This document shows, piece after piece, positions 42,645 to 50,732 of a DNA stretch of 50,732 nt (the first letter of the stretch is position 1; every line of letters starts with the position of its first letter). A program made the position numbers and the translations under genes. The stretch is from assembly GCA_002709295.1 (NCBI GenBank), contig PAQL01000037.1:1-50732 (forward strand), written 5' to 3'. The DNA comes from Phycisphaerae bacterium (GTDB lineage Bacteria; Planctomycetota; Phycisphaerae; Phycisphaerales; SM1A02). Below the pieces are notes generated by a model, which did not search any database, was not told the origin of the DNA, and worked only from the letters and a program-made list of their open reading frames with translations.

Positions 42645-43031
42645 TCAGCCTTCGGTGCGCTTCTGCCGGTAGTCCGCAATGGCGGCCTTGATGGCATCTT
42701 CAGCCAGCACAGAGCAGTGAATCTTCACGGGGGGAAGCGCCAGCTCACGGGCGATCTCGGCATTGGAGACCTGCTCCGCTTCGACCACTGACTTGCCCTT
42801 CACCATTGTGGTGACAAGCGAGCTGGACGCAATCGCGGAACCACAGCCGAAGGTCTTGAACTTGGCGTCTTCGATGATGCCGTCGTCGTTGATCTTGAGC
42901 TGAAGCTTCATGACGTCGCCACATGCAGGCGCGCCGACGAGGCCGGTCCCGACCATGGGGTCAGCCTTGTCGAGGCTTCCCACGTTCTGGGGGTTTTCGT
43001 AGTGGTCGATGACCTTTTGGCTGTATCCCAC
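42645..43031 (-). CDS. iscU: Fe-S cluster scaffold IscU
   Basis: A 128-residue scaffold with all three cluster-ligand cysteines: VGAPACGDVMKLQL, FKTFGCGSAIASSS and LPPVKIHCSVLAEDAI, plus the Asp of GD next to the first Cys that eases cluster release. LPPVK is the site bound by HscA. The start is a GTG at 43031 with GGAG six bases upstream. It follows iscS by 34 bases. Confidence 0.93.
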   Translation of the reverse strand: MGYSQKVIDHYENPQNVGSLDKADPMVGTGLVGAPACGDVMKLQLKINDDGIIEDAKFKTFGCGSAIASSSLVTTMVKGKSVVEAEQVSNAEIARELALPPVKIHCSVLAEDAIKAAIADYRQKRTEG

Positions 43032-43065
43032 AGGATTCTCCGGGGCTAGCTTGAAAGAGGGAGTG

Positions 43066-44295
43066 TCAGTGCGCGGTCCACTGGATGGACTTGAGGTCGA
43101 TGCCTTCCTGGACCATCTCGTACAGCGGACTCATCTCGCGCAGGAAGCGGACTTTTCTCGTGATGAGCTCAACGGCATAGTCTACCTCGGCTTCGGTGTT
43201 GAAGCGACCCAAGCCAAAGCGGATCGAGGTGTGTGCCAGCTCGACGTCGACGCCGAGGGCGCGCAGCACGTATGAGGGCTCCAGACTCGCAGACGTGCAC
43301 GCAGATCCCGACGAGCAGGCGATCTCCTTGATGCCCATCATCATGGCCTCGCCCTCAACGTACGCAAAGCTCACGTTGAGGTTGTTCGGCAGACGGTGTT
43401 CCCAGGAGCCGTTGATGTAGAGTTCATCGAGGTTGGCGCGAAGGCCGTCCCACAGTCGGTCGCGCAAGGCGCGCACCTTGTCGACGCCACCAGACGCGAT
43501 GGACTCTGCGGCGAGCTCGGCGGCCTTGCCCATGCCCACAATCTGGTGAGTGGGCAGGGTGCCCGAGCGCATTCCGCGTTCGTGGCCACCGCCGTCGATG
43601 ATGGGCTGAACCCGGACGCGCGGCCGGCCGCGGCGAACAAACAGCGCGCCGATGCCCTTCGGGCCGTACATCTTGTGGGCCGACATGCTCAGCAGGTCGA
43701 TCTTCATGGCCCGCACGTCGATCGGCATCCACGCCAGTGCCTGCACACCGTCGCAGTGGAAGAGGACACCATTCTCGCGGCAGATGGCGCCGATCTCAGC
43801 AATGGGCTGGACCACACCGATCTCGTTGTTGGCGAACATCACGCTGACCAGGGTGGTGTCATCGCGGATGGCGGCCCTGAGCGCGTCGAGGGAGATGAGA
43901 CCTTCCGAGTCGACCTCGAGGTAGGTCACCTCGAAGCCCTCTCGCTCCAGTGCATGGCAGGAGTCGAGGATGGCCTTGTGCTCGGTCGACACCGTGACGA
44001 TGTGCTTGCCTTTCCGAGCGAGGTAGCGGGCCGCACCCTTGAGCGCGAGGTTGTTGGACTCCGTGGCACCAGAGGTGAACACGATCTCCTTCGGCTGTGC
44101 GCCGATGAGCGACGCGACCTGCTGGCGTGCAGTCGCCACGGCATCCCGCGCCACCCAGCCGTAGGCGTGCGCACGGCTGGCCGGGTTGCCGTAGTGCTCG
44201 AAGAGGTAGGGCACCATGGCATCGACCACCCGCGGATCACACGGGGTGGTCGCGTTGTTGTCGAAGTACAGTGGGAGCTTCAGCTCAGTGGTCAT
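43066..44295 (-). CDS. iscS: Cysteine desulfurase IscS
   Basis: A 409-residue PLP enzyme that takes sulfur from cysteine to build clusters on IscU. Landmarks: [18 protein letters not shown] at the start, [14 protein letters not shown] (PLP phosphate loop), [10 protein letters not shown] (PLP-stacking His), [20 protein letters not shown] (Schiff-base Lys) and [20 protein letters not shown] with the persulfide Cys in SSGSACTS, typical of group I IscS/NifS. ATG 44295 follows GGAGTCCCC. It is 33 bases after the merR-type gene. The cyaY product encoded at 28869 is its likely regulator. Confidence 0.93.
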   Translation of the reverse strand: MTTELKLPLYFDNNATTPCDPRVVDAMVPYLFEHYGNPASRAHAYGWVARDAVATARQQVASLIGAQPKEIVFTSGATESNNLALKGAARYLARKGKHIVTVSTEHKAILDSCHALEREGFEVTYLEVDSEGLISLDALRAAIRDDTTLVSVMFANNEIGVVQPIAEIGAICRENGVLFHCDGVQALAWMPIDVRAMKIDLLSMSAHKMYGPKGIGALFVRRGRPRVRVQPIIDGGGHERGMRSGTLPTHQIVGMGKAAELAAESIASGGVDKVRALRDRLWDGLRANLDELYINGSWEHRLPNNLNVSFAYVEGEAMMMGIKEIACSSGSACTSASLEPSYVLRALGVDVELAHTSIRFGLGRFNTEAEVDYAVELITRKVRFLREMSPLYEMVQEGIDLKSIQWTAH

Positions 44296-44328
44296 GGGGA
44301 CTCCAGCGTCGCGAGCGACGCGCAGCTG

Positions 44329-44868
44329 TCAGCCGTGGGCGTGGACAGCCGCAACAAGTACGGGCTGTGGACCGTCGCCGTGGGCTGCAGCCTCACAAGT
44401 TCGGCAAGCGCTGCGATGGGTATCTGGCGAGCAGGATGAGCACGCCGACAGGTAGTGCAAACTTTCTTGCAGCTCAGATTCAAGAGCCTGCATCCGCTGC
44501 AAGAGTTCTTGTGTAACCAAGAGCTTGCTGGCGTAAAAGGCCCGAAGCTCATCCATCGCTGCAGGGCCGTTGTCCTGCTCGTGCAGCGCTGCGAGGAATT
44601 TGCCGATTTCCGGTAACGAAAAGCCCAGCTCCTGGAGCCGGTCAATCCAGTGAATGCGCACCAGCGCGGAGGCATCGTATTGACGAAAGCCCCCCTTGGT
44701 GCGACGAGCAGGGACCAGCAGCCCCAGCTCTTCATAGAAACGGATGGCCCGACGGGTCTTCCCCGTCTTTTCAGCGAGCTCACCCACGCGCAGCAGCTTC
44801 TCCTCTCCCTTTGGGGGATCAGCTGCCGACGCTTCGGCGCGAGGCTGTGGTGTTGTGGCCGTCGTCAT
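44329..44868 (-). CDS. MerR-family regulator with CX2C-X8-CX2C tail, head of ISC operon
   Basis: A 179-residue regulator. The winged-helix DNA-binding part (about 25-95) has LLRVGELAEKTGKTRRAIRF, then YEELGLLVPARRTKGGFRQY, and LVRIHWIDRLQELGFSLPEI, a clear MerR signature. A dimerisation helix (about 100-138) is followed by four cysteines, C143, C146, C155 and C158, giving CX2C-X8-CX2C, then a short His-containing tail. SoxR has CX2CXCX5C for its 2Fe-2S cluster at the same relative place; metal sensors such as ZntR and CueR have only two or three. Position directly before iscS, with no Rrf2-type IscR in the operon, suggests it senses Fe-S status or iron/zinc and controls the operon. That is inference. 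Confidence 0.88.
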   Translation of the reverse strand: MTTATTPQPRAEASAADPPKGEEKLLRVGELAEKTGKTRRAIRFYEELGLLVPARRTKGGFRQYDASALVRIHWIDRLQELGFSLPEIGKFLAALHEQDNGPAAMDELRAFYASKLLVTQELLQRMQALESELQESLHYLSACSSCSPDTHRSACRTCEAAAHGDGPQPVLVAAVHAHG

Positions 44869-44884
44869 GTCTCGACGGTAACCG

Positions 44885-44908
44885 AACCTTTACGTACACG
44901 TAAGGGTT
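44885..44908. promoter_or_regulatory. Dyad operator upstream of the merR-type gene
   Basis: AACCTTTACGT and ACGTAAGGGTT are inverted repeats of 11 bases with one mismatch, separated by two bases, 16 bases before the merR-type start codon. MerR regulators bind dyads of this sort between the -35 and -10 of their own promoter. It is AT-richer than its surroundings. Confidence 0.65.
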
Positions 44909-44970
44909 TATTGAGAAAAACCAGCCTGCCGCTCAATCAGTCGATGCTCAGCTCACAACGGCGAACCGAA

Positions 44971-47271
44971 TCACGACCCGGACCGGTGCAATGGAAGCCC
45001 TCGCGGCAGCAGCGGACGCCATGGTCGACGGGACAGCGGCACCCAGCCCCAGTGATGGACCCAGCGCTCCACCCGGACGCCATGGCGACTCAGGCGCACC
45101 CTCACCGTCCCATCTCGGTCGGTCCGAACCACCTGACGCCCACGCCAGCTGGCCAGCACAGCGGCGTGCGGATGACCAAAGCGGTTGTCTTGTCCGCAAG
45201 AGATCACCACCCAGTCGGGGTCGGTTGCGGCAACAAGCCCGGCTGTCGATGATGTTCGGCTGCCATGATGCGGCGCTTGAAGAACCTCCACAGATGGCAG
45301 CTGTGGCGCCAGCCACCGCTCCGCGACCGCCTCGATGTCTCCAGTCAGCAAGATCCCCTTCTCACCATGCTCAAGGTGCAGAACCAGTGAGTCATCGTTG
45401 TCTTTTGGACGACGCATGGCCGCCGCCCCCACCGCGGAACGCCAGCCCGGCATGGGGTGCAAGATCGGCACGCCTGTGACGGGACCATCTCGAGCGAGGG
45501 CGACCGGTATGCGCCTCGCAGCGAGCGTGCGCCAGACCCTCCGGTAGGCGGACTCTTCGCCGACCGGCGGCCGCGCGGCCACGAATCGTCCCACATCGAG
45601 CTTGGCGATGACTGCCTCCAGACCGCCGAGATGGTCGCTGTCAGGGTGGGTGAGAAGAACCGCATCGAGCTCGGTGTGGCCCTCCGTGCGCAACCATCGG
45701 AGCACCCGTTCGGAGGGCGGTCCCCCGTCCACCAGCCACCGTCGACCATCGGGAAAGCGCACGAAGACCGCGTCGCCCTGGCCGACACTGAGAAAGGTCA
45801 CCTGCAGCTCGTCGTGTTGCAGCGGACAGCTGCGTGCGCCAAGGATCACCATCGCGAGCGGTATGGCTGCCCAGGCCTGCCGACGGAGCGCCACTGCAAC
45901 GGCGAGACACAGGGCGCCCAAGGGACCCACCGCAGGGTTCCAGGGCGCCACGTCAAGCGTCTCCAGAAAGAGCAGCGACAGCTCGACGGCCTGGTCTCCC
46001 ATCCAGAGCGCCGCGGGCTGGAGCAAGGCCGGGCCATGCAGCGCAACGAGCGCAGCTGGCACCACCACGGTGCCAAAGATGGGACCGACAACCGCGTTGG
46101 CCAGAGGACTCAGAGGCGACAGCTCTTGGAACCACAAGGCCGTCAGGGGGAGTGTCCCCGCCATCGCGCCGAGGGTGACCGCCAGCCCCTCCAGCCCTCT
46201 GGCAACCGGCCATGGCAGATCTGGTGGAAGCCACCGGCTAATCCGAGGTGAGACAGCGAGAATCCCCATCACCGCACCAAAGCTGAGACCGAAGCCGAGC
46301 TCCTCGACCACACTTGCGTCGACCAGCACCACGGCGATGGCGGCCGCCGCGAGCAGTGACCAGGGCGTCACCGCCCGTCCCACGGCGCGGGCCAGGACCC
46401 CACCCGTCACCATCACCACAGCCCGCTGGGTCGATACCGGCCAGCCCACCTGCTGGGCATACAAGGCCGCGGCACCAACCGTCAACACCGCCTGAAGCGC
46501 CCGCAGCCATGGCGCCGCCGAGGGTCGCGCCAGCCTCGCCAGCAGCCTCGTACCCAGGCTGCCGACCACGAGGTACACAAGCCCCGCCACAAGGCCGATG
46601 TGTAGCCCGCTGATTGCGAGCAGATGGGCCGTCCCAGTGCGCTGCAGCAGGGCCCGCAGCCCGGGGTCGATGCCGGACTTGCGACCGGTGGCCAGAGCGA
46701 CGAGCACATCCCCATGGCGTGCCCTTCCGAGCCCCAGTGGAGCGCTAGGCGCCTCGCCACCCAGCTCGATCCACCGCACAACCCGGCGTCCACGGCGACC
46801 GGCGCGGCGGTCTGCAGCCGTGGGATGGGGCGCGTGAGGCAGTCGTACGGCGGGTCTCGACGGGCGTGTCTGCGCCGACAATCGGGTGCCCACAGCAGGT
46901 GCGGGGTCTGGGTAGAAGGACAAGCGCCAGGAGCCTCGGGGGGTCTCCACCACAGCCGAGCGACCTGAAGACTGCGTGACCGTTCCCTGAACCACACCAT
47001 GGTCAGCAATCGCTGGAGTCGGCTCCTGCGGACGCCCCAAGGCGAGGCCAAGCATCATCGCGGACAGTCCCACCGCAAGGCACGCACTCCACCTGGGTCT
47101 GCACACGGCCCCAAGGAGCGCCAGGGCCAGCGAAGCCAGCCATGCCAGCTCCGGCAAGGGGGCATACCGACCCAACACCGCACCCAGGACCATGAGCAGG
47201 GCGATGGTCGGCAGTGGTGCCTGCGACCATCGGGGCCACCCACCCCGCACCTTGTTGCGCCTGTCCCTCAT
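44971..47271 (-). CDS. comEC: ComEC/Rec2 DNA uptake channel protein
   Basis: A 766-residue polytopic protein for moving single-stranded DNA across the inner membrane. An N-terminal helical pair and a small soluble domain (about 40-190) precede the Competence channel domain, whose signature LLQRTGTAHLLAISGLHIGL is present. The C-terminal metallo-beta-lactamase-like domain begins VTFLSVGQGDAVFVRF and has the metal motif LLTHPDSDHLGG and the later LLTGDIEAVAE and APHHGSRTSS, so nuclease activity is plausible. The start is the ATG at 47271; a longer reading upstream to 47352 has no ribosome site. It stops 102 bases upstream of the merR-type gene start, reading toward it. Confidence 0.88.
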   Translation of the reverse strand: MRDRRNKVRGGWPRWSQAPLPTIALLMVLGAVLGRYAPLPELAWLASLALALLGAVCRPRWSACLAVGLSAMMLGLALGRPQEPTPAIADHGVVQGTVTQSSGRSAVVETPRGSWRLSFYPDPAPAVGTRLSAQTRPSRPAVRLPHAPHPTAADRRAGRRGRRVVRWIELGGEAPSAPLGLGRARHGDVLVALATGRKSGIDPGLRALLQRTGTAHLLAISGLHIGLVAGLVYLVVGSLGTRLLARLARPSAAPWLRALQAVLTVGAAALYAQQVGWPVSTQRAVVMVTGGVLARAVGRAVTPWSLLAAAAIAVVLVDASVVEELGFGLSFGAVMGILAVSPRISRWLPPDLPWPVARGLEGLAVTLGAMAGTLPLTALWFQELSPLSPLANAVVGPIFGTVVVPAALVALHGPALLQPAALWMGDQAVELSLLFLETLDVAPWNPAVGPLGALCLAVAVALRRQAWAAIPLAMVILGARSCPLQHDELQVTFLSVGQGDAVFVRFPDGRRWLVDGGPPSERVLRWLRTEGHTELDAVLLTHPDSDHLGGLEAVIAKLDVGRFVAARPPVGEESAYRRVWRTLAARRIPVALARDGPVTGVPILHPMPGWRSAVGAAAMRRPKDNDDSLVLHLEHGEKGILLTGDIEAVAERWLAPQLPSVEVLQAPHHGSRTSSTAGLVAATDPDWVVISCGQDNRFGHPHAAVLASWRGRQVVRTDRDGTVRVRLSRHGVRVERWVHHWGWVPLSRRPWRPLLPRGLPLHRSGS

Positions 47272-47426
47272 CTCAAGCCCACCTGCCGACCAAACCACCA
47301 GCGGGTCTCGCCAGGGTCCTCCCGCTCTCAAGCACAGCCCGTACCAGCGCAAGCGACGGCGGATTGGGAAGGGGGGGTGGAGACGTCACTCGCCAGCGCC
47401 GACCGACTCGCCAGCGTCCCTGGGGC

Positions 47427-50400
47427 TCAGATGGGCTCTCCCCAGCCACCGCCCCCGGGTGTCTCCACGCGCAGTCGGTCACCGGGCCGTGCAGACCACG
47501 CGCGCGGGGCCGGCTCCCAGCCCGCTCCTCTGTCTCGCAGGTCGCGACCCGGCGCGCCAGGGCGCCCCCCCGCAAGCCCAGGCGCCCCCTTGTCTCGCCG
47601 GCCCGCGAGCATGGCGACCTCCGCAGGAGCCAAGAAGCGCCACACCTTGATGACACCATCCCCACCGTCATGGCGACCGCGTCCACCGCTGCCCCGCCGC
47701 ACTGCGAAGCGCTCGAGTCGAACGGGAAAGCGCGCTTCAAGACGCTCCACATCCGTGGCACGGGTGTTGGTCATGTGCACCTGCACCGCGGTGGCCCCAG
47801 GGGCGTCGGCCGTGGCCCCAGTGCCGCCCGCAATGGTCTCGTACCAGGCCCCAGCGGGCGTTCCAATGGTGAGGTTGTTCATCGTGCCCTGGCCGGCCGC
47901 CGACACCTGAAGGGCTTGCAGCAGGGCGTCCACCAGTCGCTGCGAGGTCTCGACATTGCCGCCGGCGACAGCACGGGGCCAGCTGGGGTCGAACAGCCCT
48001 CCTGGCTCGACCGACACCTCCACGCTGTCCAGCACACCCTCGTTGAGCGGAATGGGCAGCCCCACCAGACACCGCAGCACATACAGGGTGGCGGCGCGGG
48101 CCACTGCAGTCGGCGCGTTGAGGTTGCCAGGATGGGCAGGTGCATCAATCACCACCCGGGTGTGGTCCTTCGACACCTCCAGCCGCACGCGCAGGTGGGT
48201 GCCATCGTCGAAGGTCTCCTCGCCAGTCCACACCCCGACGCGCTCTGCGAGCACCTCAGCCACCGCACGGGCTGCAGTGCTCTGCACGTGCGCAAGCTGA
48301 GCACGGACCACCGCTGGCCCCAGAACATCGAGCAGTCGGACCATCCCGCGGCCGCCCTCCGCACACGCGGCCGCCTGCGCTGCGAGATCCGCGATGACCT
48401 CCGCGGGCTGCCGACAGTCACCCAGCTCGGGCACCCGAAGCCGGCCATCCTCTCCGCGCAGCAGGCTGTGGGGGATCACCACCCCCTCCTCGCGAATGTG
48501 GACCGCATCCGGCGGCATCGATCCCGGGCGCGATCCACCGACATCGACGTGGTGCCCGCGACAGGCAACGAAGGCCTGAACCGCATCGGAATGCACATCG
48601 AAGATCGGCTCGATGACGGTGATGTCAGGCAGGTGAGAGCCGCCGTCGTAGGGGTCGTTGGTCACCCAGCACTGTCCGGGGCGCAGAGCGTCTCCCCGTG
48701 CCGCGATCAAGGCCCGCACCGTCTGTCCCATCGCGCCCAAGTGCACGGGAACATGCGGCGCATTGACCACCAGACAGCCGTGGGCGTCGAAGATGGCGCA
48801 CGAGAAGTCCCGCCGGTCTCGAATGCTCACGGAGCGCGCCAGGCGGGCAAGGGTCTCGCCCATGGCTTCAGCGATGCCACCCAGCCGCGCAGCAAAGACA
48901 GCCGTGTGGGTGGGATGAGCGGCGGCACCCAGCGACGGCAGCGTCGACTGCTGGTCGCGCAGGACCACGTGATCGTCCTCGAGGTGGGCCTGCCAGCCGG
49001 GCTCAACCACGGCCGTGGCCCCAGGCAGGACGAGGATGCATGGCCCCTCCCAGCACACCGGCTCGTCCGAGCTGCCCACCCCGAAGACCGGCACCTCACG
49101 CCACTCCCCGTCGAACCAGGCGCGACAGCTCGGCGCAGGTACCGCGGGGGCGTCCACCGCCAGCTCCGGGACAGGTCTCGGCGCCTCGAGCCAGACCCCC
49201 TTCACCGCGACCGCCTCCACCGGCAGCTCTGGTCGTTCAAAGCCAAAGTGGCGCCGGTGAAGAGCATGAAAGTCGTTCAGCAGCGCACCGGTCAGCCGCA
49301 AGACCGACACCCCGGCTGCGGACTGCAGCAGGACCAGGTCTTTGGCGGCGGCTGGCACTGCGAGGGGCAGCTCAAGCACACCGGCCGTGCCCACATGACG
49401 CGCCAACAAGAAGACCTGCTCTTTGCCGGGCGGCAGCCCAGCCCGCATGGCCTCCCAGGCGGCGCGCAGCAGCGCGGCCGCCTCACCTTGACCAACGATG
49501 GGCGCAGTGTGCTCCACCCGTCGCCGAGCGGCCCCGATGCCCACCGCCGAAAAGACGCCGGCCAGCAGCGGAACACGCACTTCGAGGATGCCCAGCGCCC
49601 GCGCCACACCACAGGCATGCGCCGGCCCGGCCCCTCCAAAGGCCACCAGCACGTGCTCCGCTGGATCGGCGGCGTCCACCGCACAGACCCGGCGCACGGC
49701 CTGCGCCAGCTTTTCGTGGGCCACCTCGCGAAAGCCAGCCGCAGCGACTTCCAGCTCACCCGTCACCATGGCGCGCAGAGCGCCCCGGGCAGACTCCAGC
49801 GCGAGCGGCTCATCTCGCTGCGGCCCCGCGACCGAGGGAAAGGTCGGCAGTCGGCCCAGGACCGCTTCCACATCGGTGAGCGCGAGCGGTCCACCGCGCC
49901 CATAGCAAGCGGGCCCCGGATCCGATCCAGCGCTGCGCGGCCCAACGGTGAACACCCCACCCTGCATCCCGAGACAGCTGCCGCCACCCGCCGCGATGGT
50001 CTCCAGACGAACCGCCGGCGTGGCGAGCGTCAGATCACCGACGGTGATGTGATCAACGGTGCGAACACCAACCGCGCCATCGATGCGGCAGACGTCGGTG
50101 CTGGTGCCGCCCATGTCCAGGCCGATGACGCTGCGGCCACCACAGCTCCGACGCGCGAGCATGCCCGTGGCCACCACCCCGCCCGCCGGTCCCGACAAGA
50201 CCGCCCGGGACCCCCGCCACTCGTCCGCGTCATGAGGGGCGAGGCCACCGTCCGAACACATCCAGCCACCCGGAGCCCGCGGCAACAGGGGTGACAGGGA
50301 CGCATCGGCAATGGTCGTGTGCAGGCGACGAAGAAAATCCGCAGCAGGCGCCACCGACACCCCGGCCACCACGCGGGGCACCCCCAGACGTCGAAGGTGG

Positions 50401-50732
50401 TCCGCTACCCGCTGCACCTCCGCCGGCGATCGGGGGCCATGAACCAGCACCACTGCAGCATCTTCAATGCCGCCTGCAAGTGCCGCCCGCACCCCTGCAT
50501 CGAGGCTGTCGAGCCGATGACATGCGACCACGTCACCATCGGCACCGATCCGTCCGGGAACGCCCAGGACCTCGATTCCAAGAGGCGCCGCGCGGCGCAC
50601 AGCCAGCTCGAACAGCTCGGGTCGCACCTGCTCCCCGAAGTCCGCCACATCTTCAAAGCCAGCGGTCGTCACGAGCAGCACGCGTCGGCCGGTTCGCTCC
50701 AGCAGGGCATTGGTGGCAACAGTGGTGCCACG
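47427..50732 (-). CDS. Fused hydantoinase A/B-type (5-oxoprolinase-like) enzyme, 5' end missing
   Basis: Open to the right edge; about 1101 residues are visible, and the first roughly 100, including the first ATP-binding Asp-Gly-Gly motif, lie outside. The visible part starts RGTTVATNALLERTG and continues VLLVTTAGFEDVADFGE (HyuA type). DMGGTSTDVCRIDG is the second ATP-binding loop and VAFGGAGPAHACGVARALG the end of HyuA. The HyuB part begins about residue 590 (ARSVSIRDRRDFSCAIFD) and has VTNDPYDGGSHLPDITVIEP. The end is VETPGGGGWGEPI. Fusion of A and B matches eukaryotic-type and bacterial 5-oxoprolinases, which open 5-oxoproline with ATP; hydantoin or acetone-type substrates are possible alternatives. 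The stop is 155 bases before the comEC start. Confidence 0.85.
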   Translation of the reverse strand, partial: RGTTVATNALLERTGRRVLLVTTAGFEDVADFGEQVRPELFELAVRRAAPLGIEVLGVPGRIGADGDVVACHRLDSLDAGVRAALAGGIEDAAVVLVHGPRSPAEVQRVADHLRRLGVPRVVAGVSVAPAADFLRRLHTTIADASLSPLLPRAPGGWMCSDGGLAPHDADEWRGSRAVLSGPAGGVVATGMLARRSCGGRSVIGLDMGGTSTDVCRIDGAVGVRTVDHITVGDLTLATPAVRLETIAAGGGSCLGMQGGVFTVGPRSAGSDPGPACYGRGGPLALTDVEAVLGRLPTFPSVAGPQRDEPLALESARGALRAMVTGELEVAAAGFREVAHEKLAQAVRRVCAVDAADPAEHVLVAFGGAGPAHACGVARALGILEVRVPLLAGVFSAVGIGAARRRVEHTAPIVGQGEAAALLRAAWEAMRAGLPPGKEQVFLLARHVGTAGVLELPLAVPAAAKDLVLLQSAAGVSVLRLTGALLNDFHALHRRHFGFERPELPVEAVAVKGVWLEAPRPVPELAVDAPAVPAPSCRAWFDGEWREVPVFGVGSSDEPVCWEGPCILVLPGATAVVEPGWQAHLEDDHVVLRDQQSTLPSLGAAAHPTHTAVFAARLGGIAEAMGETLARLARSVSIRDRRDFSCAIFDAHGCLVVNAPHVPVHLGAMGQTVRALIAARGDALRPGQCWVTNDPYDGGSHLPDITVIEPIFDVHSDAVQAFVACRGHHVDVGGSRPGSMPPDAVHIREEGVVIPHSLLRGEDGRLRVPELGDCRQPAEVIADLAAQAAACAEGGRGMVRLLDVLGPAVVRAQLAHVQSTAARAVAEVLAERVGVWTGEETFDDGTHLRVRLEVSKDHTRVVIDAPAHPGNLNAPTAVARAATLYVLRCLVGLPIPLNEGVLDSVEVSVEPGGLFDPSWPRAVAGGNVETSQRLVDALLQALQVSAAGQGTMNNLTIGTPAGAWYETIAGGTGATADAPGATAVQVHMTNTRATDVERLEARFPVRLERFAVRRGSGGRGRHDGGDGVIKVWRFLAPAEVAMLAGRRDKGAPGLAGGRPGAPGRDLRDRGAGWEPAPRAWSARPGDRLRVETPGGGGWGEPI

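Noticed and set aside
47214-50294. 1026-codon open frame on the plus strand
   Set aside because: Antisense to the hydantoinase-type gene, rich in Arg/His/Pro as expected of a shadow frame, with no recognisable motif.

Overview
The window is high-GC DNA, apparently chromosomal, from a myxobacterium-like organism (phylum Myxococcota or a close, possibly uncultured, relative). The evidence is a surface protein ending in a MYXO-CTERM-type tail (Gly-Cys, hydrophobic stretch, Arg-Arg-Arg) with MopE-like Asp/Cys repeats, three very large Ser/Thr kinase-ATPase-helical repeat proteins, many lipoproteins with low-complexity linkers, and a histone-H1-like Lys/Ala/Pro protein. I saw no rRNA, tRNA, CRISPR array, insertion sequence or phage gene. 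Most genes lie on the minus strand.

Layout. Positions 1-3588 (minus) hold a polytopic spermidine-synthase-like protein, a sugar-nucleotidyltransferase and a truncated lipoprotein with a long Asp-Thr repeat. A lone small gene follows at 3760 (plus) with its own hairpin. Positions 4392-12515 (minus) form a compact, partly overlapping run: formylglycine-generating-enzyme (FGE)-fold lipoprotein, redoxin lipoprotein, three SPFH/band-7 proteins (one with a large polytopic N-terminus), and a P1B-like P-type ATPase whose usual Cys-Pro-x membrane motif reads Val-Pro-Thr. Positions 12643-25048 carry a cluster of exported proteins around a giant kinase: a Thr-nucleophile sulfatase-fold lipoprotein coupled to a propeller-like lipoprotein (minus), and a divergent plus-strand operon of two FGE-fold proteins and a Tat-type lipoprotein joined by ATGA overlaps. 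An Eis-like acetyltransferase overlaps a Gly/Pro-rich lipoprotein. A second giant kinase follows (25163-28753), then frataxin CyaY, an aminotransferase, the H1-like protein with three helix-turn-helix-like modules, and a third giant kinase (32694-36056), divergent from the MYXO-CTERM protein.

Positions 39831-44868 hold an ISC iron-sulfur assembly operon in the order merR-iscS-iscU-iscA-hscB-hscA. The first gene is a MerR-family regulator with four C-terminal cysteines (CX2C-X8-CX2C), not the usual Rrf2-type IscR, and an 11-bp-arm dyad lies 16 bases upstream of it. CyaY about 14 kb away probably serves the same pathway; no ferredoxin gene is in the operon. A polytopic membrane protein follows hscA closely. 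The right end holds comEC (DNA uptake channel) and a hydantoinase/5-oxoprolinase gene running off the edge.

The strongest leads are the MerR-controlled ISC operon, the SPFH/P-type ATPase operon, the H1-like protein with helix-turn-helix modules, and the exported cluster in which all FGE-fold proteins lack the catalytic cysteine pair and the sulfatase-fold protein has Thr at the nucleophile position. Function statements rest on reading motifs by eye; no database search was possible.
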